Made by a program: the position numbers and the translations under genes. Below the pieces are notes generated by a model. The model saw only the letters and a program-made list of their open reading frames with translations. It had not been told where the DNA came from and did not search any database. DNA of 64,000 bases. Source: Xestospongia muta (Eukaryota; Porifera; Demospongiae; Haplosclerida; Petrosiidae). Positions 54,491-64,000 of the stretch are shown here, in pieces. Numbering within the stretch: the stretch's first letter is position 1; each line of letters starts with the position of its first letter. The stretch spans positions 126,501-190,500 of the forward strand of contig OY848917.1 in assembly GCA_963693285.1 (NCBI GenBank), read 5' to 3'.

Positions 54491-57400
54491 ATGAGGAGTT
54501 CATTGTATGTGTTAATTTTGGTAAGTATATTTGATAGTATGTTCAAATACATGTTAAATATAGTACTATTACAGACTAATATATGATATATATTCTGTTC
54601 ATGTTGACAATGTTCATGTTATAACTCTGACTAGGAATGAACTAGAGAGAAATGGCTTGCGCTATTAAAACACCTTGCAAGAAACTAGATTTTTTTTCAA
54701 AAAAACTAGAGCGTTAGCGAAGTATCAAACCAATAATACTATAATTATACAAAATAATAGAATAGTAAATAATAGGCGGTCTTCCCATTCCGTCGTGTCT
54801 GACGTAACACATAATCGGTATATTATTAACCAACGCTCGCGCAAGCATTTTCTAGCTTATGTAGAAATGCTCAGAAACTGACTACAAAACCTTTAATAGC
54901 AAACGTAAGATAGACTAAGAAGAGATAGTATAAAAACTATGAAAATCTTCAATATGATTCACGAAATCTTTTCAACTAAGATGCCACGCCCATGCTAGTT
55001 TATGACGATTGATGTATTATAATTGAAATTCCACTAAATCTCAGGTCACTCTCAAAGCGAACAGAGTATAGTATTTAGTAATAATTAACACATTTTCTAT
55101 TTAGATTGCTTTGGTCTTGTCATTACTATTCTGTCATGTAACCAGTACTGTCTACTATGTGATACCAACAACTGGTAACCAGAGCTGTCCTACTGATCAA
55201 GAGTGTCATACTCTCTCTTACTATATCAACAACATCACCTTACCTTCCAATGTAGCTCTATTGTTTATAAATGGAGAACACCTTTTAAAGGCAAATGAAG
55301 TACTTCATATAAAAGGTCTTAACAATGTGACATTACTTGGACAAGGTCAGTGGGTACAAGGTTTTTATCAGTCAGTTATACAATCAAGTGTTATTATTAA
55401 ATGTACTTATAACACATCAATTGCTGTTAATGTGTATGCTACAACTGTCATCCATATTAATAATTTAACCATCACTCACTGCAGTAGAGGTATTGTCATT
55501 GATTCAGTTTCAGATGCTCAGTTAAATAACTTGTCCTTACAAAATAACATTGAATATGGTTTATGGATTAACAACACTGCTACTGTTACTATCGACAGTT
55601 GTTCTTTCACTCATAATGGAGTCAATGCATTCTTGAATTTAGTTAAAACTGTCTATATCAGTTACTCTAATTTCACATATGCATATCCATTCATATTGAA
55701 AAATTTCTCTGGGCTTTTAATCCTCAGTAATGGTAATTTTCAAGAGAGTAATATAACAATTGTAATAATTGGTTGTATTGTTCATTCAAATGTTGGTGTT
55801 GGAGCTTATCTGAATAGCAATAATAGTAGAAATCATACTGTCATTGTACAAAACACTATATTTAGTAATAACAATGGATATTATGGAGGAGGTCTTTTGA
55901 TAATGATAACAGCAGTTCACTCAGAAATTGTCATGAGCGGAGTCAAATTTTTAAATAACACAGGAAGAAGGATTATAGGCTGTGGAGGAGCACTACTTCA
56001 TGCAAAAACAAACTTAAACAATACTGTCATTTTGCAAAATACTACCTTCATAGGAAACATCAATGGTGGCTTGCAACTATCTTTATTTGGAAATAGTACA
56101 TTAAAGACTTTGATCAAATTTACTAGATTTTTAAATAACTTTAGGGCTGATGGACAAGTTGGAGGAATGCTCATATACATGTTTGGTGATGGTTTTTCTT
56201 ATGACAGAAGTCTACATATACACAATACTATATTAGATAGTAACACTGGAGTGGCTCTGTATATTAACACTAATGCTGATGTAAAAATGATAGAAGTTGA
56301 TGTTGTGAAAACAGTTAATAACATTGATACACAACTATTTCAATATGTAGGAGCCTTACAATTGCTTGGTACATATTACAAACAAACAGTGACTCTATCA
56401 AATGTTCATATAACTAATAACAACATGACAGGTCTTTGGTTAAAAGGATGTCAAGTCAACTTCACTGATATATCAAGTATCATATCTAACAACAAATCAC
56501 CTGGTAATGGTGGTGGTATATATGCTGGTGATAATGCTATATTGTCTTCTTCAGTTCCTGTTTATCTCATTAATAACACAGCTACACAATATGGTGGTGC
56601 TATTTATTCTACTGCAAATTTATTATCAACTGACCTATATGACTTTACCTGCTCTTTTTATAAATTTGATGTTATTTTATTAGACAATAATGCCACAATT
56701 GCTGGCAATGATATCTATGGTGGATATTATTACTACTGGGATGATTACTTACCACATTTCAATGATGTTCTAAATTGCAATTCTGATTCTGTTTTCAAAC
56801 ACGAATGTTTACCAAAAACACAGTCATCACTATCATCAGCTCCATTAGGTGCTTGTATTTGTATTAATAACTCTTATATAGACTGTACTCAAAGAGTTCT
56901 TCATAAGAAAGTGTATCCTGGGAAGACTATAACACTCTCTCTTGTGACAGTTGGGATGTGTGGAGGTATAAGTCCTGGATTAATAGTGACAAAGGGTACA
57001 GGAGTTAATGTTAAACTAGATGAAGCTGACCAAATAACTGATAGTCATTGTAAGAACTTTACATACCAGATCAAAGACACTACTACATTTAATAAAGGAA
57101 AAATCACAATAGAAACTAGTGGGTCAGTTCAGTTCAGATCAATATTGACTATCAACATTACATTACTACCTTGTCCTCTTGGTCTTGTATTAGACAATTC
57201 ATTAGGAATGTGTGTATGTGATGACATCATCAATGTTGTTAAACCACAATGTAGTGTATCTTGGATGCCATACCCTATTAAAAGTTCTGGAAATAACTGG
57301 TTATCATACAATAACAAGTTTAATTGTATTATTGCAAATACTAACTGTCCATTTGATTATTGTGATGCTTCTCTCATTTCTCTTAATCTCAACAATTCTG

Positions 57401-58710
57401 ATCTTCAGTGTATGTACAACAGATCAGGGTTTCTCTGTGGACAGTGTCAATCAGGACTCAGTCTAATGTTAGGATCTAACAAATGTGGAGTCTGTACAAA
57501 TTCTTATATAGCACTAATAGTAGCTTTTCTTTTTGCTGGATTATGTTTGTGTGTGCTATTGTTAACATTAAACCTAACTGTGTCTGTAGGAAGTATTAAT
57601 GGTTTACTTTTCTATGCTAATATGATCAAATTGAACAAATCAGTTTTATTCTCTAATAAACAAATACCAGTGTTAAATCAATTCATTGCTTGGCTTAATC
57701 TTGATCTTGGTATTGAGACATGTTTTTTTAATGGACTAGATGGTTATTGGAAAACATGGCTACAGTTTGTATTCTCACTATCACTGATTACTGCTTTAAT
57801 AATCTGTTGTAGATACTCTGGAAAACTGTCTCGTTTGTGTGGCAATAATGTTGTACCTGTTCTGTCAACACTAATTTTTATGGCTCATTCTAAACTTTTA
57901 ATTACTATTAAAAATGCTCTTATGTTAAGCAGAGTTCAATGTGAAGATACTGTATTGAATGTGTGGAGTGTTGATGGTAATATCAAATATCTTCATGATA
58001 AACACATACCACTGTTTGTAGTATCACTGGTCTTTTTCTTCATTGGATTCATTTATACAGGAGGGATGTTCTTAGGTCAATGGTTACAACTTTACACTGG
58101 TAGGTACTGTAGTAGTTCTTTAGATCCATTTATAGTATTAAAACCATTTATTGATGCTTATTATGGTCCCTTTAAAGACAAGTATCGATTTTGGACAGGA
58201 CTTCTTCTTATGATACGTATGTTTGTCACTGGTTTATTTGCTGTTACTACAGGAACTATCCCACAAGTTAACAACTATATCATCACAATAATTGTAATTG
58301 TTCTATTACCAGTTGTTAGTAAAGGTATTTATAGGATTAAAGTTAATACAGTCTTGGAAATGTTCTTCCTTTTTAATTTGGTTGTAATGAGTCTATTAAA
58401 CACAGTCTCCAATCACCCTATCTTTATCTATTATGTTGATGTAGTATCTATTAGTCTGTCACTACTTGTATTTGTTAGTATAGTACTAGGTCATATCTAC
58501 ATGTACATTAAATTAAAATGTGGAGGAAAGCTGTATGCTTTCAGGCAAAGATATCTTACTCAAGTTGATGAAGAAGAGTCATTATTAAAAGAGAGATTAC
58601 TTGTTACATCTGAAGATGAGTCAGAACAATATTCTCCAGCTCATACTGTTCGTAGAAGAGAGTCTTTAATATTTGATTTGGAACTTACAGGACATCATCA
58701 TGACACATAA
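54491..58710 (+). CDS. Array gene C: beta-helix ectodomain with polytopic membrane half, 1211 aa
   Basis: Exon 1 is 54491-54520 (MRSSLYVLIL); the intron is 584 bp; exon 2 is 55105-58710, starting IALVLSLLFCHVT. Domain order is as in A and B: signal peptide, beta-helix repeats, CICINNSYIDC, FLCGQCQSG, CGVC, eight or nine membrane segments, acidic tail (here LLKERLLVTSEDE). In the membrane half I count only about three differences from gene A over roughly 390 residues (FLF for FFF, LLITIKN for LLISIKN, VVSKG for VVSRG). In the ectodomain, long blocks differ from both paralogs (for example AYPFILKNFSGLLILSNG and NNIDTQLFQYVGALQLLGTY), while others match A only (MFGDGFS-DRSL) or B only (VHSEIV-SGVKFLNNTGR). 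The intron carries extra sequence relative to A and B near 54860-54960. Confidence 0.88.
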
Positions 58711-60487
58711 TATAATATATGTTTTGTGTTAATGTCAAGTTTATTATACTAATAGTTTACACAATGTTAGTAGTTGTTATTGTACTATATACTATGTCAC
58801 TAAACAGTATCACATTACAATAATGATTGGACTCTATTGTTTATATAAACTAATTTTAATGTTTTAACTCAATTGAGTTAAAACATTGTTATCAGTCATA
58901 AAATTACTGATAACATAGCTTTGGTACTATTAATGTTAGCTCAATAAACTCAATAAGAATACAGTAATAGGATAAATTGTCAATATAAGTCACTTTATTT
59001 TCACATTTGATTAAGTACATGTGATGTAATGGTTCTATTATTAAAATAATGACAGATGTCATTTGAAGATAGAACAATTGATTGCTGTCTTTTCTATCAT
59101 GTTATATTAACACTCTGTAGAATATCAAAGCCAGTAGCTGTGTACGGCAACATTATTGTATAACAGTATCTAAAAATAGTAGTAATTATTAGTAAATATT
59201 CCTTAGAAAGGGTGTGAGCAAAAGAATACATTTTAAGTAATACTAACTGGACACAGAACACCAAAGTAACAAATTATTACTTATGATATTATAATTTCAA
59301 GATACATCGTCAAATGTTGTCCATATATATTGTAGGAAAAAGACTTTGTTATAAGTAATATGACCTTTCTATATCAATGGAGTAAGTATAAATGTACACA
59401 GAATTTGCAATTTAAGATATACGTTTAAGCTATTATGAGACACTTCCTGCATGAATCAACCAATTAATTTAAATTATCATTATTTCAAATGGAATTTTTA
59501 AAAAGAGACTTCAAAAAGCAGATGCCACATGTATAAGCACAACTTACTGTATTAAAAATAGTATCAAGGAGCTCTCTATTTGTGGTTTTATCTTCAGTAG
59601 AACTGGATGAGTTGCCAGAACTTGATTGTTGTTAAGTTGACTAGTTATAAGATTGAATATCAAAATGGAATATTGAAAGATGATATTCATCCTATTGATA
59701 CTTACATAAACAACTTAACAAGAAAATGTTAAGTTCACATTATATCCTTGATGATGCATTTATATATCCTAGGTCAATACATAATGTAATCATCTGATCA
59801 ATCTATGTTTATATAAATGAAACATAAATGAAACATTATTACCATTGCCAATTACACCAGGAAATGTAAAGTTTATTACATTAATGTTGTTATTTGTTAA
59901 TATCACAGAAGGAATGTTAATAGCTATTTTCTTTAGTTTGTCATAGTTTACTTTAACATATAATAGAAATTCATCAAAAAAGGATAAATTTGAAAAATTA
60001 CAATAAATTCAAGAAAAAGTGACTTTGTGATTACGTTTAATGTTAGGACAACATCTACAATATCCTATATAGTCAATGAGTCATGTACTTTCATTGAAAT
60101 TAGTGGAGATCATGTTAATTAATGCTCTTCAATTGACTACTGTCAATTTAACCGAGTATACAAATAATAACACTCAAGACACTACATAATATATCAACAA
60201 AACAAGGTCCAAAAAGATATAAAAACACGTTAAATAGTAATAGATACATACAATCTTTATGATCATATATTAATAGTTAAATCAACCAATTTTTACAATG
60301 AAGGATAAGCCCGACCCAATGGCCAAATTATACTAGTTAAATTACTTGACGTCATTCGTTTCATTACGCCCGCACGCTTGTTTATAATTTTATCTTGTTG
60401 ATAACATAAGAGCAGTGCTAGATCGTTAACATCAAATTTAGAAGCTACTTCCGTGTGTCTCTGATCTAAAGGTTTTATGATATTGCA
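58711..60487. other. Spacer after array gene C
   Basis: The first ~200 bp match the 3' flanks of genes A and B. The palindromes at 58858-58914 are listed separately. A possible minus-strand coding piece (about 59630-59545, Ser/Thr-rich, ending at a gtaagt donor) could not be linked to other exons. Towards the right end CpG content rises and there are a CCAAT word (60317) and a CRE-like tgacgtca (about 60348), suggesting a promoter. Confidence 0.5.
58858..58914. repeat. Two adjacent palindromes after array gene C
   Basis: 58858-58887 is a perfect 30-bp palindrome with arms of aatgttttaactcaa. It is followed at once by gttatcagt (58888-58896) and actgataac (58906-58914) with a 9-bp loop. It could form a double hairpin in DNA or RNA. 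Genes A and B have aatgtttaactcaatgtt-like or diverged sequence at this point. Confidence 0.8.
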
Positions 60488-60646
60488 ATGACTGAAGAAT
60501 CACGCCAAACCATCATTCCAGTAGAGGACTGGATATCTCAACAGAGAGTAGAATGCCTAGATGTTTGTGGCGCCGCCTGTTGCAGAAAGGAAATTGCTAA
60601 GAGACGAAAAGAAAGATGCGTGTTGTTCAAGCGGTTAGCATTATAA
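60488..60646 (+). CDS. Possible short Cys-containing protein, 52 aa
   Basis: An ATG just downstream of CpG-richer, promoter-like sequence opens a 52-codon frame (start MTEESRQTIIPVEDWIS). It has four Cys in its middle part (VECLDVCGAACCRKE) and a Lys/Arg-rich end. Base composition is less AT-rich than the flanks. An overlapping frame (60616-60999) continues much further but looks increasingly random. It could be a first coding exon of a spliced gene rather than a complete small gene. The family is not recognised. Confidence 0.35.
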   Translation: MTEESRQTIIPVEDWISQQRVECLDVCGAACCRKEIAKRRKERCVLFKRLAL

Positions 60647-61060
60647 GAAATAGACCGTCGCTACAATATGTACGAGAATATTATGTTGTCGGAGGAAAAC
60701 AAGCTGTTCAACAAATAAAAAAAAGTTTACGAATGGACTTTATAGATCTATCTTTGCAATTGATTGTGTTGGTACATTTTATTCACCAATCAATCCTACA
60801 TTCCATTTATTACCATATGCATATATGCTATTTTCCCTGCTACACAAGTATTAGCAAAATTGTTTTGTCAACGAGTTTGTGTCAAAGACCAGACAAGAGT
60901 CTGTTGTTGGTTAATTTACTTCAATGTCTAAGTATAACAACAAAACAAAATTATGATATTGTTTTAACACACAAACACTTGTACATATTAGAAGATTAAC
61001 ATTTACTAACAAAAGACATAACAATCCTACACACACACAATAAAAAATGTTAGCAGTGTG
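60647..61060. other. Short intergenic stretch between convergent genes
   Basis: No supported gene. The plus-strand frame to 60999 has no motif. AATAAA on the plus strand at about 61039 would suit a plus-strand transcript from the 60488 start. Confidence 0.4.
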
Positions 61061-62728
61061 TTATGAGTTTATTATATTTGTTCCGTATGTTACTGTACTA
61101 TCAGATGACAGACTTAACTCTTGTCTATACTCATCTACCTGATCAATATATCTGATAATATGATCTTCGGCAATGATATGAACATTAATTTCATTGTCTC
61201 TCACACGTAACTTATATCGCTTTGCAAGAAAAACAAAGATGATGAAAATGAAAAATGTAATGAAAGTCCTTGTTAAGAAGTAGTAGAAGCCACACCCTAA
61301 GGGAGCTGAATGAAGATAACGATAGGGAATAGGTAAATTTAAACCTATCAATGAGCCAAGTCCTCTAGCAGACAGGAACAATGCCACCATTAACCCTCTC
61401 ATGTCTTTGGGAGACTGAGCAACTACAAACTCCAATCCAATTGTTGTAGTTAAATAAATAGCACAACTGTCAAGTAGCTGTGGAAGGATTGTCCATAAAT
61501 AGTTAATGGGCAGGACTCTTGTAGGACTAAAGACAACATTAGCTACAATACATTCAGGTGAATGTATTGTAAAATGACCAACTAATGATATTAATACATA
61601 GCTGACATTACTAATAAATGCCAACAATAGTCCAAAGCCGATTCTCTTTAGCATACTAGGAATATACTTAGAAAAACAAGGATAGATGAAAAACTGATAG
61701 AGGAGAATTAGAAATAAAGCAACAACGCTAGGAATGTTACTTGATATAACATAATGATAGTTGCGATTAAGTGATGTTATACCTGAGAAATCCCATGTTA
61801 GCACTCCAAAAGCTAACGCGAAAATATACATTGGTAATAATCGTAGAATTGTTTTGACATCTTCTACTTCTTCTTCTGTAAAAGGACCACCATATTTCTC
61901 CTTACCTAGGTCCAGTCGTGAAGGACTTTCTTCCTCCCAGTAAGTCAGAGCACTACGATTTCTGGGGTATTTGTTTCTTCTAGCATAATTGAGTACTCTA
62001 ATGATCAGTTTAATAGGATTACTAATGTGAGGAGTAATATCCAACCAGTGCTTGAGAAAAGAGTGACTTAAAATAATTATAATAATACTAATACCACTAA
62101 CAGCAAGGTATACAAATTGTTCATTAATCTGTTGATTTTTCATTGCAGACATTATTACACTACAAGCTATGCCAGCAAGATATGGCCCAGCTGCATGCCA
62201 GTGGATAACAGCACTTAGTTCATCACCTGAAGATCCAACAAGTTGATCAATATTGAAAGGTATGATATTAGTTTGAATGCCTGCACTTATAAATATTACA
62301 CCTCCATAGGACACACAAAGGACAACTAATGAAATAAGAAAGTATTGATAAGATATAGCAATGTAGGTACACAAAAGCAGAGCAAGAAGGAAGACAAGAA
62401 TATAACTGCACACTATAATAAGTCTATAACGACCTGTAAATACATCAGCTAGCAGACCCATTAATGGAAAAAGAATTACTACAACACTACATTCAAAGGT
62501 GTATATAAAAGCTTTAGACTTACTCGAGGACTCTGAAAGATATAATAATAACAATTCATTAGCCAGCACAAGAAAGACATAACTCATGAACTGACTATAT
62601 ACATTAGACAACAAATCCCATAGTAAAACTAACAGAGCTCCTTTGGAATGAATGAACTGGAAATTATATGAGACAGAACACATTCGCCTTGAAGAAATAT
62701 TTGTAAGAAGAGGTCGATGCTCAGCCAT
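61061..62728 (-). CDS. SLC15/POT-like major-facilitator transporter, intronless, 555 aa
   Basis: The chosen start is the ATG at 62728 (MAEHRPLLTN). The frame is open for another 46 codons upstream to 62866, but that part is His/Ile-rich and unlike a transporter N-terminus. About twelve hydrophobic segments are seen. PLMGLLADVFTGRYRLI (about residues 89-105) matches the POT signature after TM2, and FVVAQSPKDMRGLMVALF matches the late APK-x-M-x-G region of peptide/nitrate transporters. These proteins normally import di- and tripeptides or related solutes with protons. The TM1 ExxER/K proton-coupling motif is not recognisable here (the region reads SNVYSQFMSYVF), so coupling or substrate may differ. 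A central loop of about 60 residues is charged. Unlike the other long genes here it has no intron, which may mean a retrocopy origin or intron loss. A decayed copy of its 5' part lies upstream. Confidence 0.85.
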   Translation of the reverse strand: MAEHRPLLTNISSRRMCSVSYNFQFIHSKGALLVLLWDLLSNVYSQFMSYVFLVLANELLLLYLSESSSKSKAFIYTFECSVVVILFPLMGLLADVFTGRYRLIIVCSYILVFLLALLLCTYIAISYQYFLISLVVLCVSYGGVIFISAGIQTNIIPFNIDQLVGSSGDELSAVIHWHAAGPYLAGIACSVIMSAMKNQQINEQFVYLAVSGISIIIIILSHSFLKHWLDITPHISNPIKLIIRVLNYARRNKYPRNRSALTYWEEESPSRLDLGKEKYGGPFTEEEVEDVKTILRLLPMYIFALAFGVLTWDFSGITSLNRNYHYVISSNIPSVVALFLILLYQFFIYPCFSKYIPSMLKRIGFGLLLAFISNVSYVLISLVGHFTIHSPECIVANVVFSPTRVLPINYLWTILPQLLDSCAIYLTTTIGLEFVVAQSPKDMRGLMVALFLSARGLGSLIGLNLPIPYRYLHSAPLGCGFYYFLTRTFITFFIFIIFVFLAKRYKLRVRDNEINVHIIAEDHIIRYIDQVDEYRQELSLSSDSTVTYGTNIINS

Positions 62729-63026
62729 GTTAAACTTTCTTGATTTGCAATGTGGCAGAAGAACCTTTATCCTTATATAGGGTATATGTATGTGGGTGGT
62801 CTTGTGAATATCAACAGTGGACTCATTATCAACTTGTTCAATTATATGATAAATGTGGGAATTCAAAACTATTCAACAAGTAACAATGAAGACAATTAAG
62901 TTCATAGAAACATGTCTTTAATAATTTCTATGTTGAACAGAATTTAGAAACAACAGATTTTATCATAGACGTGATATACCCTATGGAAAAGTTTATAAAA
63001 CATATTGATGATATATCTGATAAAAA

Positions 63027-63216
63027 GTTAGCATGTTCTCAGTTGTGTATTACATACTGATGAACCCTGCAATAACTAAATTTGCAAGTATTTTTGATAT
63101 GTTTCAATAATTGAAAGTAGATATAGTTTCAGTTATTGAAACATATCAAAAACATTTGCAAATTTTGTTATTGTAATGTTCATTAGTATATAGTATACAA
63201 CTGAGAACACACTAAC
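63027..63216. repeat. ~190-bp fold-back palindrome
   Basis: The left arm (63027-63106) and right arm (63120-63216) are near-perfect reverse complements around a loop of about 10 bp. gttagcatgttctcagttg pairs with caactgagaacacactaac, and ttgatatgtttcaata pairs with tattgaaacatatcaa. This is either a MITE with long arms or a strong cruciform/hairpin. The equivalent position in the decayed duplicate to the right is outside the window. Confidence 0.85.
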
Positions 63217-63474
63217 TAATTTAGTTAAGGTTCCAATGAAAATCTCAATGTAATGTAATAAAAAATTAGTATAAAGTTATTAATTGTGAGAAGTAGAGAT
63301 TCCCAATCAGGCCACTTAACCAAATGTGTATGTTTTAATTTGCATATATTTAACATGTGACAACCTCTCGAGTAGTGTACTCTATAAACAATAAAATATG
63401 TCATTATTAAAGAAATTAAACCTTCACTTGATAAACATTGTTATATTTGATGTTTGCAATTCTCTACCAATTCT

Positions 63475-63920
63475 ATAGCAACTTGTAAATACATCAGCTA
63501 GCAAACCCATTTATGGAGAATGAGTAATAAACTGCTATATCCAAAGGTGTATAGGAAAGCTTGAGACTTACTCCAGGAGTAAAAAAAACCAACAAATTTG
63601 TCATAAAGAAATACACTTCATAAAGAGATGATATATATATATATATTACACAATAAATTCCACAGTAAAACTAACACAGATTTATTGGAACGAATGAACT
63701 GAAAATGATATGATACAGAACACCTTTACTTTGAAGTAATATTTGTAAGAAGAGATCAATACTCAGCCATGTCTCAACTTGCGTAATGGCAAAAGAACCT
63801 TTCTCCTTATATAGGATATATGTATGTGGGTTGTCATGTGAATATTAACAGAATGGACTGATATCAACTTGTTCAGTCATATATGATAATTGTGAGAATT
63901 CAAAATTATTCAACAAACAA
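63475..63920 (-). pseudogene. Decayed 5' copy of the POT-like transporter
   Basis: The sequence follows 62430-62880 of the transporter, including the ATG context (cagccatg, near 63766), the upstream leader (cctttatccttatatagg becomes cctttctccttatatagg) and codons for the first membrane segments. Deletions, a poly-A run and a (TA)n insertion (about 63634-63647) break the frame. Homology goes on past the leader to the window edge (63905-64000 resembles 62870-62990), so this is a tandem duplication whose far end is not visible. Confidence 0.85.
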
Positions 63921-64000
63921 AAACAAATACAGTTTTTGTTGAATAGAAATTAAAAACCAACATATTTTATCATAGACATGATATACACTATGAAAAGTAT

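Noticed and set aside
59545..59640. Minus-strand Ser/Thr-rich coding-like stretch ending at a gtaagt donor
   Set aside because: A stop lies just upstream in frame, the only acceptor is weak, and no other exon was found.
62729..62866. 46-codon N-terminal extension of the POT-like transporter
   Set aside because: The extension is unlike transporter N-termini. The ATG at 62728 has the usual acidic/dileucine-type start (MAEHRPLL), and its context is also kept in the decayed copy.

Overview
The window reads as nuclear DNA of an early-branching animal, most likely a demosponge such as Amphimedon (inference). It is AT-rich. Its genes carry GT-AG introns, mostly a few hundred bases long. It encodes animal families (an AAK1/GAK-type kinase, a caspase, an SLC15-like transporter) beside polytopic receptor-like proteins of a lineage-specific kind. 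No prokaryotic operons, CRISPR arrays or RNA genes were recognised.

Layout. (1) 106-9675, minus strand: an eight-exon coiled-coil protein with a 5.9 kb first intron. (2) 9839-18061, plus strand: a twelve-exon NAK-family kinase that shares a 163-bp divergent promoter with gene 1 and has a TIR element in its last intron. (3) 18787-22777: two tandem two-exon genes for signal-peptide proteins with about seven membrane segments. (4) 23292-24476: a scrambled pseudogene block made of the kinase 3' exons joined to the end of the membrane-protein gene. It is followed by a broken Ty3/gypsy pol remnant (24826-26313). (5) 28673-31468: a five-exon gene encoding an apparently active caspase, a second caspase-like domain without catalytic residues, and a C-terminal domain resembling apolipoprotein L. 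(6) 33.7-58.7 kb: an array of three intact genes of about 1,200 codons each, plus at least two relic 5' ends. Each gene has a 10-codon first exon, a parallel beta-helix-like ectodomain, a Cys-rich module and a multi-pass membrane half. Microsatellites, a ~88-bp minisatellite, a Tc1-like relic and a hairpin-ended transposon lie between them. (7) 61061-62728, minus strand: an intronless SLC15/POT-like transporter, with a decayed copy of its 5' part at the right edge.

The two most interesting signals are the caspase/pseudocaspase/APOL-like fusion and the receptor array. In the fusion, one polypeptide joins a death protease to a putative membrane-active domain, and a weak splice site could release a caspase-only form. 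In the array, the membrane halves are nearly identical while the ectodomains are mosaic, a pattern seen in recognition or immune gene families. A role for either in self/non-self recognition or regulated cell death is inference only.

Exon boundaries were assigned by eye from GT/AG sites and reading-phase continuity. All stated phases close exactly, but no transcript evidence was available.
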